Of a stretch of DNA of 64,000 bases, positions 30,747 to 39,584 are shown piece after piece. The notes under the pieces were generated by a model, which was given only the letters and a program-made list of their open reading frames with translations, did no database searches and was not told the origin of the DNA. Both the position numbers and the translations under genes were made by a program. How positions within the stretch are numbered: position 1 is the first letter of the stretch; every line of letters begins with the position of its first letter. This stretch comes from Agrobacterium fabrum str. C58 (GTDB lineage: Bacteria > Pseudomonadota > Alphaproteobacteria > Rhizobiales > Rhizobiaceae): contig NC_003062.2 in assembly GCF_000092025.1 (NCBI RefSeq), positions 2,777,581 through 2,841,580 on the forward strand, written 5' to 3'.

Positions 30747-30810
30747 CTAAAGCATTTCCAGTAAAAGTGCGCAGCGGTTTTGCGTCCGGACAATGCGCAA
30801 ACGGCTTATG

Positions 30811-31848
30811 TCAGGCGGCCAGCATCTGTTCGATCTTTTCGCGGTTAATGCCCTTTTCGCCGATGACGACGAGACGGCTGCGGCGCTCTTCACCCGCCGC
30901 CCAGGGGCGGTCGTAGTAGTGGTTGACGCGGCTGCCGACAGCCTGCACCTGCAGACGCATGGGCTTAGTGGCGACTTCGATGAAGCCCTTGATGCGCAGC
31001 ACATTCTCGGCAGCGGCCGTCTGCGCGATACGGGCCGCCAGCGCCTCCGGATCGGTAACGGCCGGCAGGTCGATGACGAAGCTGTCGAAATCATCGTGTT
31101 CATGATCGAGTTCGCCATCATGATGGGTGCGGCGGTTTTCAATATCCTCTTCCACCGCAAGGCCGAGACCGATCAGCACGGTCGGATCGATGGCACCATT
31201 CGAAGCAACAACGATCTTCGCCGCCTTTGGCAGATGTTCGAGGATATGGGCCTTGGCCTTCTCGAGGCCGGCATCGTCGAGAAGATCGGCCTTGGTGAGC
31301 ACGATAAGATCGGCGCAGGCGACCTGATCTTCGAAGACCTCTTCGACCGGATCGTCATGGTCGAGCGCTTCGTCGTTGGCACGCTGGGCAGCAAGCGCTT
31401 CCATGTCGTGGGCGACCTGACCCTCGGCCAGAGCCGCGCCATCCACCACGGCGACCACGGCATCGACAGTCACGCGGCTTTTGATGGCCGGCCACTGGAA
31501 GGCCTGCACCAGGGGCTTCGGCAGGGCAAGGCCGGAGGTCTCAATGAGAATATGCTCCACCTTCGGCTGGCGGCTAAGGATTTGTTCGATGGCGGGCTGG
31601 AAATCATCCGCCACCGTGCAGCAGATGCAGCCATTGGCCAGCTCGACGATGTTTTCCTCCGGGCAGCTTTCAATGCCGCAGCCTTTCAGAATTTCGCCAT
31701 CAATGCCGATATCGCCGAATTCATTGACGATGATGGCGAGCCGCTTGCCGTCAAGCTTTTCGAGAAGACCGCGCAGCAGTGTGGTTTTTCCGGCACCCAG
31801 AAAGCCGGTGACGATGGTGCAGGGAACGCGGTCCAGAAGGGTGCTCAT
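30811..31848 (-). CDS. cobW: CobW-family GTPase (COG0523 metal chaperone)
   Basis: A 345-residue GTPase with Walker A in VTGFLGAGKTTLLRG, the metal-binding CxCC motif in NGCICCTVADDF, a LIETSGLALP G3-like motif and LTKADLLDD (G4). A His/Asp-rich linker (HHDGELDHEHDDFDS) precedes the C-terminal CobW_C domain and may bind metal. CobW is thought to deliver cobalt to the CobNST chelatase. The ATG of MSTLLDRVP was chosen because it overlaps the DUF1636 stop as ATGA and has the family N-terminus. Confidence 0.94.
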   Translation of the reverse strand: MSTLLDRVPCTIVTGFLGAGKTTLLRGLLEKLDGKRLAIIVNEFGDIGIDGEILKGCGIESCPEENIVELANGCICCTVADDFQPAIEQILSRQPKVEHILIETSGLALPKPLVQAFQWPAIKSRVTVDAVVAVVDGAALAEGQVAHDMEALAAQRANDEALDHDDPVEEVFEDQVACADLIVLTKADLLDDAGLEKAKAHILEHLPKAAKIVVASNGAIDPTVLIGLGLAVEEDIENRRTHHDGELDHEHDDFDSFVIDLPAVTDPEALAARIAQTAAAENVLRIKGFIEVATKPMRLQVQAVGSRVNHYYDRPWAAGEERRSRLVVIGEKGINREKIEQMLAA

Positions 31849-32303
31849 GATCTCTCCTCGGTAAAATCGAATGGGGGAATGCGCGCCAGCATGCCGCGCT
31901 TTAGGGGTTCCGGGCGGCCACGCCAGGGCATCAGGCCGTCGGGGGCGGCAGAAAGCAGCCGCGCGCCGACCAGCAGGTCTTCCGCATCGCCGGGCGTCAG
32001 CCCGCCAAACACATAAGACCAGCCATCGGCGCTGCGGAGCACGGCACTGAGGCCACGCTTGCAATTGGCAAGGCAATTGACGGAGCGAACGGCAATGCCG
32101 CTCTCCTGCGCCTTTTCAATGACGGCATCGGCAAGACGCGAACCGGGACGCGGTTCGGCATTGGGATCGACATCATCGCGACAACTGCGGCATACGAAGA
32201 CGGTAACGCCCGGCGCTGTCTCGTCCTGCGGGTTCCCGTTTGAACCTGAAGATGTCGCTGAAATATCCAAACCGTCCCGTTCCCGCGTCACGTTAAAATT
32301 CAT
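31845..32303 (-). CDS. DUF1636 family protein (thioredoxin-like ferredoxin type)
   Basis: A 152-residue protein with the DUF1636 core: VTVFVCRSCRDD near residue 35, then VRSVNCLANCKRGLSAVLR and WSYVFGGLTPGDAEDLL. The four cysteines in two CxxC/CxxxC pairs resemble thioredoxin-like [2Fe-2S] ferredoxins, so metal or cluster binding is likely. It is the first gene after the B12 riboswitch and overlaps cobW by ATGA, which points to a cobalamin-related job. Function is not established. The ATG at 32303 is preferred to one 39 bp upstream. Confidence 0.82.
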   Translation of the reverse strand: MNFNVTRERDGLDISATSSGSNGNPQDETAPGVTVFVCRSCRDDVDPNAEPRPGSRLADAVIEKAQESGIAVRSVNCLANCKRGLSAVLRSADGWSYVFGGLTPGDAEDLLVGARLLSAAPDGLMPWRGRPEPLKRGMLARIPPFDFTEERS

Positions 32304-32399
32304 CGGGGTGCGGCTATCGAAAACGGTGTGCGACAGGCGCAAACCCGCTGTTCGATCTGACCGACTGACCGGAGCACCCCGCCCGGCAGACGCTTTTTC

Positions 32400-32594
32400 C
32401 TGAAACGGCAGGTCTCCTGGCTTGCGGCTATCAACACCCTGTCACCGCCTTCCCGAACCGATCATAAAGGTTCAGTGGCTTTACGGTGCGGGCTTACCGC
32501 TTACAGTTGCGGGGGCAGCCACGGAATGACCCTTTCTCGGGGCGGAACCGTGTTCCCTCTTAGCTTTTCCCGTTGCCGGGAAAAGACCGTCAGT
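32400..32594 (-). ncRNA. Cobalamin (adenosylcobalamin) riboswitch
   Basis: On the minus strand the aptamer reads 5' to 3': an AACGGGAAAAG hairpin, GGGAACACGGTTCCG, the conserved core GGCTGCCCCCGCAACTGTAA, the CCACTG element, GGGAAGGCG and finally the B12 box AGCCAGGAGACCTGCC at 32407-32422. All hallmark elements are present in order. The DUF1636-cobW-cobN-cobG-cobH-cobI-cobJ series begins about 100 bp downstream, so bound coenzyme B12 should repress it. Confidence 0.95.
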
Positions 32595-32600
32595 CCCTTA

Positions 32601-32629
32601 CCCTTAGGCTGAACGGGTGTAAGGGTCAA
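32601..32629 (-). promoter_or_regulatory. Candidate promoter of the riboswitch-controlled cob operon
   Basis: On the minus strand TTGACC (32624-32629) and TAAGGG (32601-32606) are 17 bp apart, directly upstream of the riboswitch 5' end. The -10 box is a poor match, so support comes mainly from position. Confidence 0.4.
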
Positions 32630-32653
32630 TGCCGCGTGCCCGTGACCAGCGCA

Positions 32654-32681
32654 TTGCCGGGTGCGGCAAATTGAGTATAGT
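32654..32681 (+). promoter_or_regulatory. Candidate promoter of cobO-cobQ
   Basis: TTGCCG (32654-32659) and TATAGT (32676-32681) with 16-bp spacing lie about 60 bp before the cobO ATG. No B12 box is seen in this orientation, so cobO would escape direct riboswitch control. Confidence 0.4.
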
Positions 32682-32740
32682 CGCCGCTCCGAATGGCGGG
32701 GGCAAAAGGTCTCGCGCCGCAGGACAAGAAGGAACGAGCG

Positions 32741-33358
32741 ATGACCCGCGACATCAGCGACAGCGAAGCCGAACGCCACCGGCAGAAAATGGTCAACCGC
32801 AAGACTGTGCAGGACGCCGAAGTTGCGGAAAAGACCATCGAAAAAGGCCTGCTGATGATCAATACCGGGCCCGGCAAGGGCAAGTCCACGGCCGCGTTCG
32901 GCCTCGCCTTGCGCATGCTCGGCACCGGGCGGCGAGTTGGCGTCGTGCAATTCATCAAGGGTGCATGGTCGACGGGAGAGCAGCAGGCCCTGACGCTCTT
33001 CGGGGATAAGGTCGTCTGGCGCACCATGGGGGAGGGCTTCACTTGGGACACGCAGGACCTCAAACGCGATGTCGCGGCCGCGGCAAAGGCCTGGGAAGAG
33101 GCCAAGGCCCTGATGGCCGACCAAACAATCGGTCTTCTGCTCCTCGACGAGCTGAACATCGCTTTGCGCTATGATTACCTGCCGCTGGAAGAAGTTGTCG
33201 AAACGCTCTCTAGTCGCAGGCCCGATCTGCATGTCATCGTCACCGGCCGCAACGCCAAGCAGCCGCTGATCGACGCCGCCGATATGGTGACGGAAATGAC
33301 GCTGGTGAAACATCACTTCAAGGCGGGCGTGAAGGCCCAAGCCGGGATAGAATTCTGA
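32741..33358 (+). CDS. cobO: Cob(I)yrinic acid a,c-diamide adenosyltransferase
   Basis: Transfers the 5'-deoxyadenosyl group of ATP to the cobalt atom of the corrinoid. The 205-residue CobO/BtuR protein has Walker A in [48 protein letters not shown] and [18 protein letters not shown]. The ATG of [16 protein letters not shown] is chosen because AAGGA precedes it by a suitable distance. cobQ starts 1 bp after the stop codon, so the two are cotranslated. Confidence 0.96.
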
Positions 33359-33359
33359 C

Positions 33360-34817
33360 ATGACAGCACGGGTGCTGATGTTTCAGGGAACCGGCTCCGA
33401 TGTCGGCAAATCGCTGATGGTGGCCGGTCTTGCCCGGGCATTCACCCGGCGCGGCCTCTCCGTCGTGCCGTTCAAGCCACAGAACATGTCGAACAATGCC
33501 GCAGTTACCGCCGATGGCGGTGAGATCGGCCGTGCGCAGGCGCTGCAGGCGCGGGCAGCAGGCGTGCCGCTTTCCGTGCACATGAACCCGGTGCTCCTGA
33601 AGCCGCAGAGCGAAACCGGCGCACAGGTGGTAGTGCAGGGCAAGATCGTCGGCAGCGCCAAGGCGGCCGATTATCAGCACATGAAGGCCGGGCTGATGCC
33701 GCGCGTGCTTGATAGTTTCGAGCACTTGAAACAACTGGCCGATCTGGTGCTGGTGGAAGGGGCAGGCAGCGCCTCGGAAATAAACCTCCGCGCCAATGAC
33801 ATCGCCAATATGGGTTTTGCCCGAGCGGCCGATGCGCCAGTGATCCTGATCGGCGATATCGATCGCGGTGGCGTCATCGCCAGCCTCGTCGGCACCAGAG
33901 AGGTGCTCGACGACGATGACGCGGCGATGATCGAAGGTTTCATCGTCAACCGATTTCGCGGCGATCCGGCACTGTTTTCCGATGGCATGCGGATGATTGC
34001 GGAAAAGACCGATTGGTCCTCCATAGGGCTTCTGCCGCATTTTTCCGATGCGGCGAAACTGCCGGCGGAGGATGCTCTGGGGCTTTCCGGCCCAGCCCAA
34101 CGAAAGCCAAGCGCAAAAATCCGCATCGCCGTGCCGATCCTGCCGCACATTTCCAATTTCGACGATCTCGATCCCCTCGACATGGAGCCGGATGTGGAAC
34201 TGATCCGGGTCCGTCCAGGTGAGACGATCCCCGCCGATTGCCGTCTGGTTTTGCTGTGCGGCTCGAAATCGACCATCGCCGATCTCGCCGTGCTGAAAGA
34301 TGCCGGCCTGGACATTGATATAAAGGCGCATGTGAGACGCGGCGGCTACGTTCTCGGCCTTTGCGGCGGTTACCAGATGCTTGGAAAAACCGTTGCCGAT
34401 CCTGACGGCATCGAGGGACCGCCGGCGACTGTCGAGGGGCTCGGCCTGCTGGACGTCGACACGGTTTTGACGGGCGACAAACGGCTCGTTTCCGTTCGGG
34501 GCACGAGTTTCGACGGCGTTGGTTTATCCGGCTACGAAATGCATGTCGGTGAAACCACGGGAATAGCGGGTAGTCTGGTGTTTTCGACGATCGACGGACA
34601 TGCCGATGGCACCATTTCGCCCGACGGCCGCGTCTTCGGCACCTATATTCACGGTCTTTTTGCGGATGACCGCCAGCGCAGCGCATGGCTCGAGCGTCTC
34701 GGCGGGCAGGGCACGGACCTGAACTATGACGCGCAGGTTGATGCGGTTCTCGACCGTCTGGCTGCGCATATGGAACAGCACCTCGATCTCGACAGGCTGC
34801 TTGCTATAGCGCGATAA
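33360..34817 (+). CDS. cobQ: Adenosylcobyric acid synthase (glutamine-hydrolysing)
   Basis: Amidates the b, d, e and g side chains to give adenosylcobyric acid. The 485-residue protein has an N-terminal ATPase-like domain ([48 protein letters not shown]) and a C-terminal glutamine amidotransferase domain with the nucleophile in [11 protein letters not shown] and the catalytic His in [11 protein letters not shown]. It is cotranscribed with cobO and overlaps the convergent cobD gene by 14 bp. Confidence 0.97.
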
Positions 34818-35769
34818 GGATCGCCAGAAGTCCGAACAGGCCAATCAGCAACAAGTCCGCGATCCGCGCCAGTCGCAATGCCTTGCGAATATCACCGGCA
34901 ACCAGTGCGGACCTCCCGCCTTCGCCCATGAAACGCGCCTCGATCATCTGCCCGCCATAGGAACGCGGGCCGGCAAGCGCAAAACCGAGAGCACCGGCAA
35001 GCGCCGCCTCCGGCCAGCCGGCATTGGGGGAGCGGTGGTGGCGCGCATCGCGACGGATCGCGGCAATGGCCGCTTTTGGCGACGCGCCTTCGACAAAAAA
35101 AGCGGCGACCACAAACAGGCTGCCGCTCAGCCTTGAGGCCGGTAGATTAACGAGATCATCCAGCCGGGCCGAGGCCCAGCCGAAGGCCTCATGGCGGGGC
35201 GAACGATGACCGATCATGCTGTCTGCCGTATTGATCGCCTTGTAAGCCGCACCACCAGGCAGGCCCAGAAATCCGAGCCAGAAGGCAGGAGCGACGATGC
35301 CATCGGAAAAATTCTCGGCGAGACTTTCGATCGCCGCCCGGCAGATCGCTGCCTCATCTAGCTTTTGCGGATCGCGCCCGACGATCATCGACACCGCCTT
35401 GCGGCCGCCTTCCACCCCCTCGCGCTCCAGCGCCGTGGCGACTGCCTCCACATGCTGTTCCAGACTTTGTTGCGCCGGAAGCGACGCACCGAATATCGCC
35501 ACAGCCAAGAGACCGAAGGGCAGGAAAAGCAGAACCGACTGCGCAAACCATGCAAGGATCACCGTTAGCCCGACAAAAACAACCAGCGCCGCAACACCTG
35601 CGGCTTTGCGCTGAGAAAATGATGCGCTCTCCCGGTTCCATTTTTTGTCCATGAGCGCGATAAGCGAACCGATCCAGGTGACGGGGTGGCCGATGCGTTT
35701 GAACAGCCAGTCCGGATAGCCGGTCAGGCGTTCGATCACGAGCGACAGGAAAGCGAGAGCAAAGAACAT
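34804..35769 (-). CDS. cobD: Adenosylcobinamide-phosphate synthase (CobD/CbiB)
   Basis: Integral membrane protein that joins adenosylcobyric acid to aminopropanol phosphate, closing the nucleotide-loop arm. The 321-residue protein begins with a membrane segment and has the CbiB signatures [59 protein letters not shown] and [16 protein letters not shown]. Several further hydrophobic segments follow. Its ATG is within a CATG shared with divergent cobC. Named cobD in the aerobic nomenclature, cbiB in Salmonella. Confidence 0.95.
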
Positions 35770-36814
35770 GGGCGAGACAGTACCAGAAAAAGCTCAGGGA
35801 GCGATCCGTCACGGCGGCAATCTCGGCAAGGCGCGCCTGATGTTTCGGCAAGCACCTGAACCGTGGATCGACCTTTCGACCGGTATCAATCCGCACTCCT
35901 ACCCGCATTCGCCCATTCCCGCCAGCGCATTCGCCCGCCTGCCGGAACCCGGCGCCGCCGAGGAGCTGAAACAGCTGGCGGCGGCCCATTTCGGCGCGCC
36001 TTCCGCGCAGCATGTCACGCTTTCTCCCGGCACCCAGATGTTGATGCCGCTGCTGGCGCAGATCGCCATCAATCGTGGAGCCCAAAGCGGTGCCGTGCTT
36101 TCACCCGCCTATGCGGAACATGCCCGCACCGCCCGCATGGCGGGGCTGACCGTCACCGAAGTGGAAAACATCGGCGATCTCTCAGCTTACGGCTATGCGG
36201 TGGTGGTCAATCCCAACAATCCCGATGGTCGCATCACGGACCGCGAAGCTTTACTCGCGCTAGCCGGAACGATAGGCCGCAAAGGCGGTCTGCTCGTCGT
36301 GGATGAAGCCTTCATCGAAACGGGCGGGGCCGAAAGCCTGGCGGTTGCAACCAATGGCGAAGCGCTGGTGGTCCTGCGATCCTTCGGAAAATTTTACGGC
36401 ATGGCGGGCGTGCGCCTGGGTTTCGCAATTGCGCATCCCGAGATCGCTGCCGAACTGGAAGCGAGGCTTGGCCCCTGGGCGGTTTCCGGTCCGGCACTGC
36501 ATATCGCGACAGAAGCTCTGGCGGACAGGGAGTGGCAATCATCCATGCGTCTACGGCTCGCGGAGGAAGCGAGGCGCATGAACGAGTTGCTGGAAAAGGC
36601 AGGACTGAAAATCGCCGGCGGCACTTCCCTGTTCACGCTGGTGCGGGACGAGCGCAGCAGGGCACTGTTCGGGCATCTCGGCCGTCGCGGCATTCTGGTG
36701 CGCATCTTTGACGAAAGGCCTGATGACATGCGTTTCGGCCTTCCCGGCAGCGAAGCGGATTGGCAGCGCGTCGAAGAGGCGCTGCGATCTTTCGATCACT
36801 CCTCGAAAGTGTAA
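35768..36814 (+). CDS. cobC: L-threonine-O-3-phosphate decarboxylase (CobC), PLP-dependent
   Basis: Makes (R)-1-amino-2-propanol O-2-phosphate, the substrate of the adjacent CobD. The 348-residue class I/II aminotransferase-fold protein shows WIDLSTGINPHSYP, VVVNPNNPDGRIT and the PLP-lysine motif RSFGKFYGMAGVRLGF. An aminotransferase such as HisC is the main alternative, but the location beside cobD settles it. The start codon overlaps that of cobD, and the 3' end overlaps the convergent enolase gene by 19 bp. Confidence 0.94.
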   Translation: MGETVPEKAQGAIRHGGNLGKARLMFRQAPEPWIDLSTGINPHSYPHSPIPASAFARLPEPGAAEELKQLAAAHFGAPSAQHVTLSPGTQMLMPLLAQIAINRGAQSGAVLSPAYAEHARTARMAGLTVTEVENIGDLSAYGYAVVVNPNNPDGRITDREALLALAGTIGRKGGLLVVDEAFIETGGAESLAVATNGEALVVLRSFGKFYGMAGVRLGFAIAHPEIAAELEARLGPWAVSGPALHIATEALADREWQSSMRLRLAEEARRMNELLEKAGLKIAGGTSLFTLVRDERSRALFGHLGRRGILVRIFDERPDDMRFGLPGSEADWQRVEEALRSFDHSSKV

Positions 36815-38073
36815 GTCTCGATCGACTCCGGCTTCATTTCGATGGAGAAGCCCGGCAGCTTCGGCGGCATATAAGCGGCGTTGCGGATATCGCAGGGCTC
36901 GATGAAGTGCTCATGCAGATGGTCGACATATTCGATCACGCGGCCTTCCTTGGTGCCTGACACCACGAGATAGTCGATCATCGACAGGTGCTGCACATAT
37001 TCGCAAAGGCCGACACCACCCGCATGCGGCCAGACCGGCAGATTGTATTTGGCAGCAATCAGCAGAACCGCCAGTACCTCGTTCAGGCCACCCATGCGGC
37101 AGCTGTCGATCTGCACGACATCAATCGCGCCTTCGGCGATGAACTGCTTGAACATGATGCGGTTCTGGCACATTTCTCCGGTTGCCACCTTCACCGAGCC
37201 GATGGCGGCGCGAATCTTGCGATGGCCGGCGATATCATCCGGGCTGGTCGGCTCTTCGATGAAGAAGGGCTTGGAAAAGGCGAGCTTATTCACCCACTCG
37301 ATCGCCTGATCCACTTCCCATACCTGGTTGGCGTCGATCATCAGGTAACGATCAGGGCCAATCACTTCACGGGTAATGGTGAGACGACGGATGTCGTCCT
37401 CCAGATCGCGGCCGACCTTCATCTTCACATGGTTGAAACCGGCATCGATTGCCTCCTGGCAGAGACGGCGAAGCTTGGCATCGTCGTAACCCAGCCAGCC
37501 GGCCGACGTCGTATAGCAGGCATAACCCTCGTTCTTCAGTGTCTCGATGCGTTCCTTCTTGCCCGCTTCGGCCCTTCTGAGGATCGCCAGCGCATCATCG
37601 CGGGTCAGCACGTCGGTGAGGTACCGATAATCAACGATATCGGCGATCTCTTCCGGGCTCATATCGGCAACAAGCTGCCAGACCGGCTTGCCGGCCTTCT
37701 TGGCCAGCAAATCCCACACCGCGTTGACCACTGCGCCGGTAGCGAGATGCATCGCGCCCTTATCCGGGCCGATCCAGCGCAGCTGGCTATCGCTGGTTAG
37801 ATGCCGCCAATATTTGCCGGGGTTTTCAGTGACAGTAGCAAGATCGGTGCCGACGACCAGATGGCGCATCGCTTCGATGGCCATGCAGCAAATGTCATTG
37901 CCACGGCCGATGGTGAAGGTCAGGCCATGGCCCTTCAGGCGCGGCTCATCCGTATCCAGAATGACGTAAGCCGCCGAATAATCCGGGTCGGGGTTCATCG
38001 CATCCGAACCGTCGAGGCTTTGAGAGGTCGGGAAACGCAGGTCGAAAACACGCAGATCTGTAATTTTGGTCAT
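36796..38073 (-). CDS. Enolase-superfamily sugar-acid dehydratase (L-fuconate dehydratase-like)
   Basis: A 425-residue enolase-superfamily protein. Its active-site residues are readable: the KxK motif in HVKMKVGRD, metal ligands in LMIDANQVWE, FFIEEPTSPDD and VATGEMCQNR, and a barrel-end histidine in VWPHAGGVGLCE. The N-terminal sequence and the GLTFTIGRGND stretch match L-fuconate dehydratase, which turns L-fuconate into 2-keto-3-deoxy-L-fuconate. It is the last gene of the sugar-acid operon. L-galactonate or D-arabinonate are alternative substrates. Confidence 0.85.
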   Translation of the reverse strand: MTKITDLRVFDLRFPTSQSLDGSDAMNPDPDYSAAYVILDTDEPRLKGHGLTFTIGRGNDICCMAIEAMRHLVVGTDLATVTENPGKYWRHLTSDSQLRWIGPDKGAMHLATGAVVNAVWDLLAKKAGKPVWQLVADMSPEEIADIVDYRYLTDVLTRDDALAILRRAEAGKKERIETLKNEGYACYTTSAGWLGYDDAKLRRLCQEAIDAGFNHVKMKVGRDLEDDIRRLTITREVIGPDRYLMIDANQVWEVDQAIEWVNKLAFSKPFFIEEPTSPDDIAGHRKIRAAIGSVKVATGEMCQNRIMFKQFIAEGAIDVVQIDSCRMGGLNEVLAVLLIAAKYNLPVWPHAGGVGLCEYVQHLSMIDYLVVSGTKEGRVIEYVDHLHEHFIEPCDIRNAAYMPPKLPGFSIEMKPESIETYTFEE

Positions 38074-38109
38074 GGCCGGTTACTCGCGGTCAGAGTCAAA
38101 GAAAATCGT

Positions 38110-38451
38110 TCAATCGAGGTGGAAGGTTTCTTCCATCATTGCCCACCACTCACCTTCCTTGCGGCTTTCGAGTGGTTGCTGGCAGGGAATGGTGAAAGAC
38201 CACCACTCCTGGTTCTTTGGGCTTGCAGCTATCTTCGCCATATCGGCGCTGAAATCGCTGCCGTGATATTCCCAGTAGCCGAACAGCAGATTTTCCGGCT
38301 CGCGCAGGAAGATCGTGTAGTTGCGAATGTTGCTTTCGCTGATCAATGCCAGAACCTCCGGCCAGACCGCGGCGTGCAGCCTTTTATATTCCGCGATCAT
38401 CTCAGGCTTGACGCCGATGACCATGCCCATGCGCTGCATGAAAAACTCCAT
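38110..38451 (-). CDS. L-rhamnose/L-fucose mutarotase family protein (DUF718)
   Basis: A 113-residue dimeric ferredoxin-fold epimerase of the RhaM type: RMGMVIGVKPEMIAEYKRLH (catalytic His), YTIFLREPENLLFGYWEY and EWWAMMEETFHLD at the C-terminus. Members interconvert alpha and beta anomers of 6-deoxy-hexoses, and in this setting L-fucose or L-galactose is more likely than L-rhamnose. Its ATG overlaps the previous stop as TAATG. Confidence 0.85.
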   Translation of the reverse strand: MEFFMQRMGMVIGVKPEMIAEYKRLHAAVWPEVLALISESNIRNYTIFLREPENLLFGYWEYHGSDFSADMAKIAASPKNQEWWSFTIPCQQPLESRKEGEWWAMMEETFHLD

Positions 38452-39584
38452 TATTGCTTGATGGCGGCAAGCGCCGCACGCAGCTTCGACTGCGGCAACT
38501 TCAATTCCAGCCTTTCGGCGGCGGCAATGACCGGGGCAAAACGGCGGCGCTTCTTTTCGTCATGGTTGCCGGCGATATCGGCAAGGCGATGCGCGAGAAA
38601 GGGATTGCGCAAACGCTCCCGCAACAGGCCGATATAGGCTTTCGCCTCGTCTCCCATGCCTTCAGCTGCAAAGACCGGCAGAACCTCGTCGTGCCAGAGC
38701 GCTTCCATATCCGCCACCAGAGCGTCGTCGGCCATGGCCTGCCGCACCGTCTCTCCCTTCGAGCGTGCATCCTGCACCCAGCGCTCCGCCAGATAGGAGT
38801 GACCGAGATTGAGCAGGAACAACTTCAGTTTTTCATAGTGGTCGAGATCATCTGTCAGCACCACCGCGGGGTGGGTACAGGGAAGGACGAGACCTTCCTG
38901 TTTCTCGATCGCCCAGAGTGCATAGGGTTCCGCCACGGCGCCGACAGGATCGATCGGCTCGGAGACGATGCGGTCCACCAGACTATTGGCGAAACGGCAC
39001 TTCTCATTCAGATAGAAGGCAAAACCCGCCGGCAATTGCCATTCGTCTGCAAGCCGGCGAATGACTTGGCTCAGCTTTTCGCCGTTGCGCGGCACGAGCT
39101 CGCAGGGGAAAATCGAGACGGGCGCTTCGGGATTAAGCTCAAAACGCTCCAGCAGCAGCATGCAAAGCTTCGCCGGAAAGCTTTTCGGCACGATGGTGAA
39201 ATCGGCGGCAAGCTCGGGTCCGTCGCCCGAATCCAGCTCATAACCGCGATCGCCCGTGTTGGACAGAATGACCTCGACCACACAGGCGAGACGGCGCACC
39301 TCGGCCCAATCGGTCGCGGCGGTCAAAGCCCGCGCGACTGCCTTGCCCTGAATTTCCTCGTCAACTTCCTGCCCATCGCTGATACCGCGAATACGCACGG
39401 GGTAGGGTGCGCCGCTGTTCAGCGCCGCAACGCGCTTCAGGCTCTCGGCATTGCCGGTCGTCTGGACGATTGCAATGCGGCCCAGCGCCTCGCCACTATC
39501 GAGCGCCTGCGAAACGAACAGATCCGCATGGGCGAGAAGAAAACGGCTGGTGCCGAATTGCAGGATGGGCGTATCGGGTGTCAT
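38451..39584 (-). CDS. Mannitol dehydrogenase family oxidoreductase (possible tagaturonate reductase)
   Basis: A 377-residue COG0246 polyol/hexuronate dehydrogenase. The N-terminus has ILQFGTSRFLLAHADLFVSQA and the middle has IFPCELVPRNGEKLSQVI, then RFANSLVDRIVSEP and LFLLNLGHSYLAERW with the conserved N..H catalytic region. Relatives reduce D-fructuronate or D-tagaturonate or oxidise mannitol. Between an L-galactonate dehydrogenase-like gene and the UxaA-type dehydratase across the regulator, reduction of tagaturonate to altronate is the most economical guess. It overlaps its neighbours by 4 bp and 1 bp. Confidence 0.8.
   Translation of the reverse strand: MTPDTPILQFGTSRFLLAHADLFVSQALDSGEALGRIAIVQTTGNAESLKRVAALNSGAPYPVRIRGISDGQEVDEEIQGKAVARALTAATDWAEVRRLACVVEVILSNTGDRGYELDSGDGPELAADFTIVPKSFPAKLCMLLLERFELNPEAPVSIFPCELVPRNGEKLSQVIRRLADEWQLPAGFAFYLNEKCRFANSLVDRIVSEPIDPVGAVAEPYALWAIEKQEGLVLPCTHPAVVLTDDLDHYEKLKLFLLNLGHSYLAERWVQDARSKGETVRQAMADDALVADMEALWHDEVLPVFAAEGMGDEAKAYIGLLRERLRNPFLAHRLADIAGNHDEKKRRRFAPVIAAAERLELKLPQSKLRAALAAIKQ

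Noticed and set aside
32400..32740. Riboswitch control of cobO-cobQ
   Set aside because: The B12 box and core are readable only on the minus strand, pointing away from cobO.
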